This document shows positions 41,301 to 48,932 of a DNA stretch of 64,000 bases, in pieces. The DNA is from Actinomadura litoris (lineage in GTDB: Bacteria > Actinomycetota > Actinomycetes > Streptosporangiales > Streptosporangiaceae): the NCBI RefSeq assembly GCF_009733595.1, contig NZ_WOFH01000002.1, positions 186,001 to 250,000 on the forward strand, in the 5' to 3' direction. The position numbers and the translations under genes were made by a program. The notes beneath the pieces are model-generated. The model saw only the letters and a list, made by a program, of their open reading frames with translations. It had not been told where the DNA came from and did not search any database. Each line of letters starts with the position of its first letter. The stretch's first letter is position 1.

Positions 41301-41566
41301 CGCAGGACTACCCGATCCTGTCCTACGTGCTGGGCGGCCATGCCGAGCTTTGCCGCGCCCTCGGCGACGCCGAGCGCGCGGCCGTCCTGCTCGGCGCCGC
41401 CGACGGCCTGCGCGGCACCCGCGACCTCTCCCAGCCGGACGTCCTGGCCATCGAGGCCGCCGTCCGCGAGGCGCTCGGCGAGCCCGCCTTCACCGCCGCC
41501 AACGAGCGGGGCCGGTCATGGACGTTCACCGACATCGTCGAAGCCTTCGACCTGCCTCACCCGTGA
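38306..41566 (+). CDS. Large SARP/AfsR-type regulator with NB-ARC ATPase and TPR domains
   Basis: 1086 residues. OmpR-like winged-helix DNA-binding domain (about 1-92, 'MLGPLEVLADGRPVEIGGAR'), bacterial transcriptional activation domain (about 95-245), then an NB-ARC/STAND ATPase (about 275-600) with P-loop 'GPGGSGKTR' (Lys311), Walker B 'LLLVLDNCEH' and sensor 'RILATSREPLG' plus 'GMPLAIELAAARL', and a TPR-like C-terminal half (about 620-1086). SARP proteins activate secondary-metabolite genes, and the ATPase/TPR part usually gates this by ligand or partner. GTG 38306 has GGGGA five bases upstream. No obvious heptameric SARP repeats are seen before the PKS operon at 5 kb, so that link is unproven. 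Confidence 0.9.
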   Translation: MGVRIGMLGPLEVLADGRPVEIGGARLRVLLTLLALDPGSVLPAERIIDALWEDDVPGGAANALQSLVSRLRALVGRDAVESRFGGYRLTVRRGDVDVHDFEARVAAARAAAAPAERSAGLGAALGLWRGPALADAAGLRFADAPAARLEALRRAALEERLDADLALGRHARLIPELQALAAQDPLREPVTALLMRALYAAGHQAEALAAYDAAKHALGEVLGVDPSPALEAVYLAVLRQDASLRPAAPASQAAPAAPADPAAPPPPDDRKGNLRARLTSFIGRDADLGRVDDLLSRARLVTLIGPGGSGKTRLSLESGERLAGRMPDGAWLVELAPVADPAEVPAAALGALGALGLRGGPLIAAGSGRMAAPDTAEPLERLVSALAGRRLLLVLDNCEHLLDAAARLADQVLAACPGVRILATSREPLGITGETLWPVEPLELPPPSADAAAAHTRPAVRLFADRAAAVSPGFAVTEDNAGWVVRICRALDGMPLAIELAAARLSAMTPEQVAVRLDDRFRLLNAGSRTALPRHKTLRAVVEWSWDLLTEPERALWRRLAVFHGGATLEAAEEVCAGPGLHRADVLDVLSALVDKSLVTVSGTDGGPRYRMLETLRAYGLERLVQAGEEERTRRAHADHFLRLAEEAEPHLYRADQIRWLPRLTAEHDNCAAALRWAVSVRDAPLALRFCAALGWSWFLRGRLTEGTEHLEEILDLPGVPADQPTAMAFALASLTALDKRPNPAPAATWLRRAQEIGDGIDDRDLHPVLWLMLFMGKMQVDGWNLHPAEGIERLLDSEDPWARGLANFVQGHIAHNFGRTHLIEDFFDRALAGFREAGDRWGLSFALTAQGEILSRRGEHAGAVARYEESLRLNAELGRESSSMLYVTMRLGNELDLMGESARARALLLRSMEQGGASRSEETMALNYQLAEIARRAGDSGEALRGLTLAEELSAGLSGPPQFRAMLLSSRAQLDIALGAVEEARARLDEAVRIAVQSQDYPILSYVLGGHAELCRALGDAERAAVLLGAADGLRGTRDLSQPDVLAIEAAVREALGEPAFTAANERGRSWTFTDIVEAFDLPHP

Positions 41567-41639
41567 CGGCTGCCACGGCCACGGCCAGGGACGGGCGCGG
41601 CCACGGGCGGGCGCGGGCGGGCGCGGGCACGAGACGGAG

Positions 41640-41699
41640 CAGCCGGACGGCCCGGCCACCGGTGCCTCGGTTCGAGGGGGTGGACGGGCCGTCCGGCTG
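41640..41699. terminator. Bidirectional terminator between convergent genes
   Basis: A perfect 15-bp inverted repeat (41640-41654 with 41685-41699) separated by 30 nt stands between the stop of the SARP gene and the stop of the convergent ABC permease gene. Confidence 0.75.
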
Positions 41700-41740
41700 T
41701 CGGACGCGTCCGGCCCGGGTCGGGCCGAGCGCGCGTGGGG

Positions 41741-42553
41741 TCAGGCGCGCTGCTTGAAGGCGCGCAGCGACAGGGGGGCGAACACGGCGGAGATGCCGAC
41801 GCCCCACGCCAGCGCGATCAGCGCGTGGTTCAGCACCGGGCCGCCGACCAGCAGGCCGCGCATGGCCTCGACCAGGTGCGTCACCGGGCTGTTGTCCATC
41901 ACGGCGGCGAGCCACCCCGGGATGCCCTGGGTCGACTTGATGAACGCGGTGCTGAGGAAGCTCAGCGGGAAGATCACCACGAAGCCGAAGATCTGCACCT
42001 TCTCCGGCTCGTTGACCTTCATCGCGATGAAGACCGACGTCCAGGAGAACAGCACGGCGAAGGTCAGCAGCAGGACGAACGCGGTGATCAGCGCGAGCAC
42101 GTTCGTCTCGACCCGGAACCCGATCGCGAACCCGACCGCGAGCAGGATCATCATCGACCACGCCTGCTTGGCGGTGTCGGCGAGGATCCGCCCGGCGAGC
42201 GGGGCGCTGCGCGAGATCGGCAGGCTGCGGAACCGGTCGAACACGCCCTTGGTGATGTCGGTGTTGAGCCCGAACCCGGTGCTCATCCCGGCGAACAGCG
42301 CGTTCTGCGCGATGATGCCCGGGATCACGACCGGGAGGTAGGCGTCGACGCTGCCCTCCATCGCGGGCCCGAACACGTAGGCGAACAGCAGCACGAACAT
42401 GATGGGCTGGATGGACAGGTCCAGCAGCTCCATCGGGTTGTGCTTGATCTGCACCAGGTTGCGCCACGCCAGCGTGAGCACGTTGCGGACGGTGGTGCCC
42501 GGCGAGACCCGCTTGGAGAGGGTCTGCGGCGGGGTGAAGGTCGCGGTCGTCAT
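41741..42553 (-). CDS. ABC-2 type drug exporter permease (DrrB-like)
   Basis: 270 residues, six predicted membrane helices. Typical of DrrB-type permeases: 'LAWRNLVQIKHNPMELLDLS' precedes the first helix, 'SIQPIMFVLLFAYVFGPAM' is the first transmembrane region, and the ABC-2 signature region 'RFRSLPISRSAPLAGRILAD' lies in the first cytoplasmic loop. The ATG at 42553 overlaps the stop of the ATPase gene (ATGA), so the two form one exporter. Substrate unknown; the adjacent SARP-type regulator is convergent. Confidence 0.92.
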   Translation of the reverse strand: MTTATFTPPQTLSKRVSPGTTVRNVLTLAWRNLVQIKHNPMELLDLSIQPIMFVLLFAYVFGPAMEGSVDAYLPVVIPGIIAQNALFAGMSTGFGLNTDITKGVFDRFRSLPISRSAPLAGRILADTAKQAWSMMILLAVGFAIGFRVETNVLALITAFVLLLTFAVLFSWTSVFIAMKVNEPEKVQIFGFVVIFPLSFLSTAFIKSTQGIPGWLAAVMDNSPVTHLVEAMRGLLVGGPVLNHALIALAWGVGISAVFAPLSLRAFKQRA

Positions 42554-43569
42554 GCCGACGCCCCCTCCTTGTCGGACGCCTTGTCGGACGCCTTCAGGTC
42601 GGTCGACCCGGCGAGCGCGTCGGCCTCGGCCTCGATGTCGTCGGTGTGGTGGCCGGTGAGGGCGAAGAACACCTCGTCCAGGCTGGACTTGCGCAGCGAC
42701 AGCTCGCCGACGGTGACGCCGGCGTCGTCCAGGCGCCGCACCACGGCGGGCATCAGCTGCGGGTCGGTGATCGGCACCGAGACCATCCCGTCGCGGGCCT
42801 CCGGCTCGGCGCCGGCCATCTCGCCGACGATCCGCGACGCGGCGGCGACGTCGGACTCCTGGAGCGGCCTGACCTCCAGCACCTGGCCGCCGACCTGCGA
42901 CTTCAGCGTGTCGGACGTGCCGTGCGCGATCACCTGGCCGCGGTCGATGACGACGATGTCGTCGGCGAGCTGGTCGGCCTCCTCCAGGTACTGCGTGGTG
43001 AGCAGCACGGTGACGCCGTCGTCGGTGAGGCCGCGGACGATGTCCCACAGGCCGTTGCGGCTGCGCGGGTCCAGGCCGGTGGTCGGCTCGTCCAGGAAGA
43101 GGATCTGGGGGCGGCCGACCAGGCTCGCGGCCAGGTCGAGGCGGCGCCGCATGCCGCCGGAGTAGGTCTTGGCGGCGCGCTCGGCGGCCTCGGTGAGCTG
43201 GAAGCGCTCCAGCAGCTCGGCGGCGCGCGCCCGGGACTCGCGGCGCGGGATGCCGAGCAGCCGCCCGATCAGGATCAGGTTCTCGGTGCCGGTGAGCATC
43301 TCGTCGACCCCGGCGTACTGCCCGGTCAGACCGATGAGCTGCCGGACCTTGTGCGCCTCCTTGACCACGTCGAACCCGCCGACCCTGGCGCTGCCGCCGG
43401 TCGGCTCGATCAGCGTGGCGAGGATCCGGGTCGTGGTGGTCTTGCCGGCGCCGTTGGGGCCCAGCACGCCGAGCACCGTCCCCGCTTGAGCGGTGAGCGA
43501 GACGCCGGCGAGCGCCTCGGTATCACCGAACCGCTTCACCAGGCCGTCGGCCTGGATCGCGTAGGTCAT
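42550..43569 (-). CDS. ABC transporter ATPase, daunorubicin-resistance (DrrA) family
   Basis: 339 residues, cytoplasmic motor of the exporter with the downstream permease. Walker A 'GPNGAGKTT' (Lys43), Q-loop 'GLTGQYAGVDEMLTG', signature 'YSGGMRRRLDLAASL', Walker B 'ILFLDEPTTGLD' and the switch region 'LLTTQYLEEAD' are all intact. The C-terminal 100 residues are the DrrA-type extension, ending in a short charged repeat 'KASDKASDKEG'. ATG 43569 has AGGAGATCCC directly upstream. A GCAGAC-G-GTCTGC inverted repeat lies 43 bases before the start and could be a regulator site. Confidence 0.93.
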   Translation of the reverse strand: MTYAIQADGLVKRFGDTEALAGVSLTAQAGTVLGVLGPNGAGKTTTTRILATLIEPTGGSARVGGFDVVKEAHKVRQLIGLTGQYAGVDEMLTGTENLILIGRLLGIPRRESRARAAELLERFQLTEAAERAAKTYSGGMRRRLDLAASLVGRPQILFLDEPTTGLDPRSRNGLWDIVRGLTDDGVTVLLTTQYLEEADQLADDIVVIDRGQVIAHGTSDTLKSQVGGQVLEVRPLQESDVAAASRIVGEMAGAEPEARDGMVSVPITDPQLMPAVVRRLDDAGVTVGELSLRKSSLDEVFFALTGHHTDDIEAEADALAGSTDLKASDKASDKEGASA

Positions 43570-43611
43570 GGGATCTCCTAGGGCTTTTCTCGTATGCCGG
43601 ACACTTCTCGC

Positions 43612-43624
43612 GCAGACGGTCTGC
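43612..43624. promoter_or_regulatory. Inverted repeat upstream of the DrrAB-like operon
   Basis: GCAGACGGTCTGC: a perfect 6-bp inverted repeat around a single central base, 43 bases upstream of the ATPase start codon. Such sites often bind TetR- or PadR-family repressors of drug exporters. No regulator gene is adjacent. Confidence 0.4.
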
Positions 43625-43769
43625 CAAGGTATGCGTTGCCCGGTGCGTTCCGCATCAGCTTTTTCGGCGGCACGGCCGCCGTGAGGTGCTGACTTCCAAC
43701 CTCGCACGCACCACTGACAAAACGCTGAGATCGCCGTGAACCCTTCCTCCGGCTCCGCCGGGAGCGGCC

Positions 43770-43803
43770 GCGACCGGCCCGCGACCGGCCCGCGACCGGC
43801 CCG
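43770..43803 (+). repeat. Short tandem repeat upstream of the PH-domain genes
   Basis: Three tandem copies of the 11-base unit CGCGACCGGCC lie upstream of the start of the PH-domain gene pair. No function is evident. Confidence 0.6.
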
Positions 43804-43822
43804 GAGGCACGCCCGGTGGTTC

Positions 43823-43828
43823 TAAACT
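43823..43828 (+). promoter_or_regulatory. -10 box of a leaderless promoter for the PH-domain operon
   Basis: TAAACT ends six bases before the GTG start codon at 43835, and no Shine-Dalgarno sequence is present. Confidence 0.5.
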
Positions 43829-43834
43829 CGCGGT

Positions 43835-44395
43835 GTGACGTCGGTGCGGCGCAGTCACCACCAGGACGGCGGGGGGCCGCACCCGCCGCGTCTGCGGCCG
43901 CCCGCGAACCGCGTCTCCCCCCGCGCGATGGCGCACTGGGCGATCGAGTACCTGCTGCTGTGGGGGCTGGGGTTCGGCCTCGCGCTCGGCGTGGCCGCGT
44001 GGATAGACGACTCTGGCTGGGACGCCCTGCCGGGCTGGCTGTCGGGCCGGGTCGGCTGGCTGGCCTACCTCGTCGGCGCGGTCGGCCTGCTGATGGTGAC
44101 GGTCGCGCCGGTGTGGCGCTACCGCGTCCACCGCTGGGAGGTGAGCGCGGACGTCGTCTACACCCGCACGGGCTGGTTCAGCCGCGAGTGGCTGCTGGTG
44201 CCGGTCGGGCGGATCCAGACCGTCGAGACCGGGCAGGGCTGGCTGGAGCGGATGCTGGGGCTCGCCACCATCGAGATCAACACCGCGTCGCACACGGGCT
44301 CCTCGGAGGTCTCCGGCCTGCCCGTGGACGTCGCGACCCGGCTGGCCGACGACCTGGCGCACCGCGCGCACGACCTCCGCGACGACGCCACGTGA
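43835..44395 (+). CDS. Bacterial PH-domain (bPH2) membrane protein, YdbS-like
   Basis: 186 residues. Two membrane helices (about 35-58 and 72-95) are followed by one bPH2 domain with 'RYRVHRWEVSADVVYTRTGWFSREWLLVPVGRIQTVET' running into 'LERMLGLATIEINTA'. YdbS and YdbT occur as a pair in Firmicutes and Actinobacteria; the pair has been linked to export or tolerance of bacteriocin-like molecules in Bacillus. Here too it is coupled to the YdbT-like gene by a GTGA overlap. GTG 43835, probably leaderless. Confidence 0.88.
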   Translation: MTSVRRSHHQDGGGPHPPRLRPPANRVSPRAMAHWAIEYLLLWGLGFGLALGVAAWIDDSGWDALPGWLSGRVGWLAYLVGAVGLLMVTVAPVWRYRVHRWEVSADVVYTRTGWFSREWLLVPVGRIQTVETGQGWLERMLGLATIEINTASHTGSSEVSGLPVDVATRLADDLAHRAHDLRDDAT

Positions 44396-45816
44396 CCGGG
44401 CCCGCGCAGCGCCTCCATCCGCTGACGTTCGTCGTGGGCGCCGTCCGGGAGCTGGTCGCGCTCCTGGCCGCCGGGATGACGGGCCTGGTCGTGGGCGGGC
44501 TGTCCACCGCGTTCTACTTCACGCTCGTCGGCCTGGCGTTCGGCCTGTTCTTCCACATCGCCGGGTGGGCGACGTTCACCTACATCGTCCGCGAGGACCG
44601 CATCGAGCTGCGCCGCTCCCTCATCGGACGGTCGGTCAAGAGCATCCCGCGCGACCGGATCCGGGGCGTGGACATCAGCACGTCCCTCCCGCACCGGCTC
44701 CTCGGGCTCGCGGTCGTCCACATCGACGCGGGCGCGGACGGCGGCGAGGGCGAGCTCAACGCGGTCTCCCGGCACGAGGCCGAACGGCTCCGCCGCGTCC
44801 TGCTGACCCGCACCGAGCAGCCGCGCCGCGTCCTCGGCCGCATGCGCCGCCGCTGGTACGTGTACGCCCCGCTCAGCGGCGCCTACCTGCTGACGCCCTT
44901 CGCGCTGGCGGGCAGCCTCCTCGGCACCCTCTACAACCTCGGCGACGACCTCGGCCTCATCACCCAGGAGCGGGTGGAGAGCGCCGGGCACAGCGCCGTC
45001 GGGCTGCCGACGGCGCTGGTCGTGGCGCTGGCGATCCTCGTCCTGATCGCGATGCCGGTCATGTCGGTGATCGTCTTCACGCTCTTCAACTGGGACTTCA
45101 CCGTCCACGAGCGGGACGGCTCGCTGGTCGCCGAGCGCGGCCTGGTCACCCGGCGCAGCGTGTCGCTGGAGCGCCGCCGGCTGCGCGGCGTCGAGTTCGC
45201 CGACAACCCGTTCGAGCGCGCCGCCGGGGTCACCCGGCTCGGGGCGCTGATCACCGGCCTCGGCGACGCCGCGCACCGGGGGCGGCTGCTGCCCGCCGCG
45301 CCGCGCCCGGCCGCCGAGGCGCTGGCGACCCGCGTGCTCGGCGCGATCCCCGGGCCGCTGCTCCCGCACCCCACCGCCGCGCGGGGACGGCGCGTCGCGC
45401 GCGCCATGGCCCCGCCCGCCGGGGTCGCGCTGCTCGCCGTCGCGGCCGGGCAGTTCTGGGTCGCCTACGTCTGCGCGGTGCTCGCGGTGTTCGCCGTCCC
45501 GCTGGGCCTGGACCGCTACCGGCAGCTCGGGCACGCCACCGGCTCCGGACTCCTCACCGTCCGCTCGGGCAGCCTCCGCCGCCGCCAGGTGGTGATCGAG
45601 CACGGCGCGATCGTCGGGTGGCGCGTCCGCCGGACGCTGTTCCAGCGCCGCCTGGGCCTCGCCACCCTGTTCGTCGCCGTGGGCGCGGGCGAGGGCGGCT
45701 ACACCGCGCTGGACATGGCCGAAGGCGACGCCGTCGCCCTGGCGGCGTCCATCACCCCGGCCTGGCTCGCTCCATTCCTGGACGCCCCGCTCCCCGTGGA
45801 CGCGGCCGCGCCCTGA
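44392..45816 (+). CDS. Multi-PH-domain membrane protein, YdbT-like
   Basis: 474 residues. Three bPH2 modules, each following a pair of membrane helices: helices about 18-55 then 'YIVREDRIELRRSLIGRSVKSIPRDRIRGVD'; helices about 160-225 then 'FTVHERDGSLVAERGLVTRRSVSLERRRLRGVEF'; helices about 340-375 then 'TVRSGSLRRRQVVIEHGAIVGWRV'. The repeated R-I/L-x-G-V/I text shows internal duplication. It pairs with the preceding YdbS-like protein, whose stop it overlaps (GTGA). Role uncertain, probably membrane-stress or export related. Confidence 0.88.
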   Translation: MTGPAQRLHPLTFVVGAVRELVALLAAGMTGLVVGGLSTAFYFTLVGLAFGLFFHIAGWATFTYIVREDRIELRRSLIGRSVKSIPRDRIRGVDISTSLPHRLLGLAVVHIDAGADGGEGELNAVSRHEAERLRRVLLTRTEQPRRVLGRMRRRWYVYAPLSGAYLLTPFALAGSLLGTLYNLGDDLGLITQERVESAGHSAVGLPTALVVALAILVLIAMPVMSVIVFTLFNWDFTVHERDGSLVAERGLVTRRSVSLERRRLRGVEFADNPFERAAGVTRLGALITGLGDAAHRGRLLPAAPRPAAEALATRVLGAIPGPLLPHPTAARGRRVARAMAPPAGVALLAVAAGQFWVAYVCAVLAVFAVPLGLDRYRQLGHATGSGLLTVRSGSLRRRQVVIEHGAIVGWRVRRTLFQRRLGLATLFVAVGAGEGGYTALDMAEGDAVALAASITPAWLAPFLDAPLPVDAAAP

Positions 45817-45826
45817 CGCGGCGCGC

Positions 45827-47521
45827 CTATTCGGGGCGCCGGGCGCCGAACATGATCTCGTCCCAGGACGGGACGGAGGCGCGCTTGCCCTTGGCCTTGC
45901 GGCGGCCCCGCGCGGCCCGCGCCGCCGCCGCGGGGGTCTCCGACGCCGCGGCGGGCTTGTCCTGAGCCGGGGGGACGGCGGGCCGCCCGGCGGGCTTCTT
46001 CTTCGCCGGGGCCCGGTGCGCGGGCCGCTGCGCCGCCTTCCGCGCGGCGGGGGTCAGGTCGGCGTCGTCGGGCTTGTCGGCGGCCTCGTCCGGCCTGCCG
46101 GGCTTGTCGGCCGTCTCGGCGGCCTTTTCGGCGGCCTTGGCGTCCTCGGCGGGAGCGGGCTCGGGCGCCTCCTCCTCGACCGCTTCCTCCGCCTCGTCCT
46201 CGCCCGATTCCTCGGCCTTGGGCGGTTCGGGCTCCTCCCCGGGCACGGACTCCCCGTCGTGCTCCGCGCCGGCGGGCGGGGCCTCGGGCTCCGCCGGGGA
46301 CGCCTCGGCGTCCTCCTCGGCGGCGGCGGCCTCGGCCGCCTCCTCCTGCTTCTCCTCCTCGGCGTCCTCGGCGTCCTCGGCGGCGTGGGCCGCCTCGCCG
46401 GGAGCGGCCTCGGGCTCCGGCGCGGTCTCCTGCTCGTCGGCGGCGGACCCGACGGCGGTGTCCTCCTCCTCGGCGTCCTCGCGGAGGTCGGTGAACTCCG
46501 GGGCGTCGCCGGTCTCGCCGCCGTCCACGGCCGGGCGGTGGTCGGCCGCGGCCTCGCCGAGGTCGGCGGCCTCGCCGTCGCGCGAGGACGCGGCGGCGGC
46601 CTCGCGGAGCTGGGCGGCGCCGCGCGCGAGGGCGTCCTCAAGCGACTCGGCGGGCTCGCGGGCCTCCGCGACCGGGTGCTCCTCGGGCCCGGCCGGAGGG
46701 ACGCGGCGCGCACCGGCCTCGCGCAGCGGAGTCGGGGCCTGCTCAGGGGCGGGCGGGAAGGAGGGGCGCGGGTCCAGCGCGCGGCCCCGCTCGATGACGT
46801 ACTCGCGCGGCTCGGCGGCGCGCAGCGGCTCGGGCCCGGCGGCCGGCTCGGGCTCGGCGGGCAGGCCGCGGTCGCCGGAGACGACCTTCATCGCCGGACG
46901 GCGCGGGACGAGCGGGGTCACGGTGTCGGACAGGGACTCCTCGTCCCACTCGACGGCGGTGAGGCGGGCGGCGATCTCGTCCAGCGGGGAGACGTGGCGG
47001 CGGCGCGGGTCGAAGACCCACTCGGCGGCGTGCGGGCGGCCGTTGTCGAAGAAGGACAGGCGGACGCGCCAGGTGTTGTCCTCGCACTTCCAGGAGTCCC
47101 ACTCGGCCTCGTCGAGGTCGACGCCGCCGCGGCCGAGGCGCTCCTCGACGGTCTCGCCGAGGGGCGGGCCCGGGGTCGACTCGCCCGGCCGGCGCACGGC
47201 GACGCGCTGCGCCTGCTGCGCCATGTACTCGCGTTCCTGAAGGACCGGCCCTTCGAACCAGCGGATGCGTTCGACGGGGATGCCCGCGGACTCGGCGATC
47301 TCCTCAGCGGTCTCGCCGGACCGGATACGGGCCTGGATCTCCTTGGGACGCAAGGGACTCTCCACTTCGATCTCGAACTGGCCGAGGCGGGAGAAGTGCC
47401 CACGGACCGCGGCGCGGAGCCGGTCGTCGACGGGCAGGGTGAACCGGGTGCCTCGGCCCGCGGTGGCCAGGACGAGGTACGTACCGTCCTCGCTGACCGC
47501 GACGAGGCGCAGCTCCTGCAT
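45827..47521 (-). CDS. sepH: Septation protein SepH
   Basis: 564 residues. The N-terminal 165 residues are the conserved SepH/DUF3071 domain ('MQELRLVAVSEDGTYLVLAT', 'RPKEIQARIRSGETAEEIAE', 'IERIRWFEGPVLQEREYMAQQA'-like text with a helix-turn-helix), which in Streptomyces binds FtsZ and promotes cell division. The remaining 400 residues are disordered: a Glu/Ala-rich acidic stretch (about 350-520) and a basic C-terminal tail with 'KKKPAGRPAVPP' and 'RGRRKAKGKR', as usual for the family. ATG 47521 has GGAAGG upstream and begins the conserved domain directly. It is convergent with the PH-domain operon. Confidence 0.92.
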   Translation of the reverse strand: MQELRLVAVSEDGTYLVLATAGRGTRFTLPVDDRLRAAVRGHFSRLGQFEIEVESPLRPKEIQARIRSGETAEEIAESAGIPVERIRWFEGPVLQEREYMAQQAQRVAVRRPGESTPGPPLGETVEERLGRGGVDLDEAEWDSWKCEDNTWRVRLSFFDNGRPHAAEWVFDPRRRHVSPLDEIAARLTAVEWDEESLSDTVTPLVPRRPAMKVVSGDRGLPAEPEPAAGPEPLRAAEPREYVIERGRALDPRPSFPPAPEQAPTPLREAGARRVPPAGPEEHPVAEAREPAESLEDALARGAAQLREAAAASSRDGEAADLGEAAADHRPAVDGGETGDAPEFTDLREDAEEEDTAVGSAADEQETAPEPEAAPGEAAHAAEDAEDAEEEKQEEAAEAAAAEEDAEASPAEPEAPPAGAEHDGESVPGEEPEPPKAEESGEDEAEEAVEEEAPEPAPAEDAKAAEKAAETADKPGRPDEAADKPDDADLTPAARKAAQRPAHRAPAKKKPAGRPAVPPAQDKPAAASETPAAAARAARGRRKAKGKRASVPSWDEIMFGARRPE

Positions 47522-47964
47522 GCGTGTCCTTCCTGCCCTGTCCAGACGGCACGGAGGGCGCCGGACCACGCCGCCGGTGGGAAGCCCGCCTCCATCGTGC
47601 TCCCACCCGCCGGTCGTCCAGTGCCCGCCGAGGGCGCATGCGTGCCCTTCCCCCGGGTTCCCGAGTCTCTCTTTCGGACACACCTGCTGCCAGCACCGTA
47701 CCCGGCATGTCCGAACATCGCCGCTCTCGAAGCCCTCCTCACGAGGCCGAAGAGGGCACCTGACCAAGCTTGCCGGGCACCGGGTCCGCCCGTGGCCGCC
47801 CTGCCTGATTCTTGTGCATCCTTTTCCACACTGTGCCTGACGTGGCCTCCCGGCTCCACCCGTTTGGCGTAGCGAGCATCACGTCCGTGTTCGGAACACC
47901 CGGATGTGGCGGTTAGTTTCCGTTCGGGGTATTTGTCGTCGATCAGACAGGGGGAACGGGGCGG
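47522..47964. other. Intergenic region between sepH and the 47965 gene
   Basis: 443 bases without a gene that I can support. It must hold the divergent promoters of sepH and the 47965 gene. TACGGT around 47697 on the minus strand and TATTTG around 47930 on the plus strand are possible -10 boxes, but no -35 elements stand out. No terminator or RNA motif recognised. Confidence 0.5.
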
Positions 47965-48927
47965 ATGCCGGGCAAGCTGCCGGACCTGAGCACGACGCAG
48001 CTCATCGCGAGCGGGATGGCGACGGCCGCCGCCGCGGTGGGGGCGTCGTACCTGGGCGTGTACGGGACGATCCTGGGCGCGGCCTTCATGAGCGTGGCCT
48101 CGACCGCCGGGGCCGCGGTGTGCAAGCACTACCTGGACCAGGGCCGGGAGCAGATCAAGGACCTGACGCACGTCCAGGCGTCGGCGGAGCGCAGGGACGC
48201 GGCGCAGGACGCGGCGGCGCGCGCGGTCGAGGCGGACCCGACGCGGACGGCGGTGTGGTCCGACCCGAACGCGACGCGCACGGACCTGGACCTGGACGCC
48301 GTCCGGAGGAGGCTGGACGACCCCGGCGCCACGCGCCTGGAACCCGGCGCCGCGTACATGGACCCGAACGCCACCCGGCTGGATCCGTCCCAGGCGGTCG
48401 CGGGCGACCTCGCCGGGCTCGCGGGCGAGGAGGCGGTGCGCGAGGCGGCCCGCAGGTCCGCGTGGGAGGGCACGGTGGCCTGGGCGAGGCAGCGCTGGGT
48501 GCCGCTGGTGCTGTCCTCGGCGGCGGTGTTCGCGTTCGTCCTCGGCGGCATCACGCTGTTCGAGGCGGCGTCCGGCAGCCCGATCGGCGACAAGGGCAAC
48601 GGGCTGACGGTGACCAAGGTCCTCGGCGGCGGCGGCGGGCGCACCGACGAGACGCCCTCGGACGGGCCGTCGGGCAGCGAGAGGCCCACCGACGAGGAGC
48701 CGAGCGGCGGCCCGTCGGGGGAGACGCCCAAGACCGGCACGCCCTCGACCGGCACCGCGACGGACGAGCCGGTGCCGCCGCGGACCGAGCGCCCGACCGA
48801 CAAGCCGACGACCACGGTGCCCACGGCGCCGACGGCGCCCGGCAGCTCCGCGCCGTCGAGCCAGAACCCCGGCGGCGAGGAGAAGCCCGGCGGCGAGGAG
48901 CAGCAGCGCAACGCGCCGGCGGAGTGA
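47965..48927 (+). CDS. Membrane protein with DPNATR repeats and Pro/Thr-rich tail
   Basis: 320 residues of unknown function. The N-terminus ('STTQLIASGMATAAAAVGASYLGVYGTILG', about residues 10-45) is a conserved-looking helical hairpin seen in other actinobacterial proteins. The middle carries repeated 'DPNATR' elements (around residues 94, 115 and 132), then one membrane helix (about 180-200) and an extracellular Thr/Pro/Glu-rich tail with 'GGEEKPGGEEQQR'. Presumably the tail faces the cell wall. ATG 47965 with GGGG-rich sequence upstream. Convergent with the FAD oxidase, six bases apart. Confidence 0.68.
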   Translation: MPGKLPDLSTTQLIASGMATAAAAVGASYLGVYGTILGAAFMSVASTAGAAVCKHYLDQGREQIKDLTHVQASAERRDAAQDAAARAVEADPTRTAVWSDPNATRTDLDLDAVRRRLDDPGATRLEPGAAYMDPNATRLDPSQAVAGDLAGLAGEEAVREAARRSAWEGTVAWARQRWVPLVLSSAAVFAFVLGGITLFEAASGSPIGDKGNGLTVTKVLGGGGGRTDETPSDGPSGSERPTDEEPSGGPSGETPKTGTPSTGTATDEPVPPRTERPTDKPTTTVPTAPTAPGSSAPSSQNPGGEEKPGGEEQQRNAPAE

Positions 48928-48932
48928 GCGCG

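Noticed and set aside
38306..41566. Pathway-specific activator of the PKS operon at 5 kb
   Set aside because: It is 18 kb away from the end of that operon, in a separate transcription unit, and no tandem SARP heptamers were seen before 5182.
41660..41690. tRNA T-loop (GGTTCGAG)
   Set aside because: It lies inside the spacer of a 15-bp inverted repeat terminator and no acceptor or anticodon stem can be formed around it.
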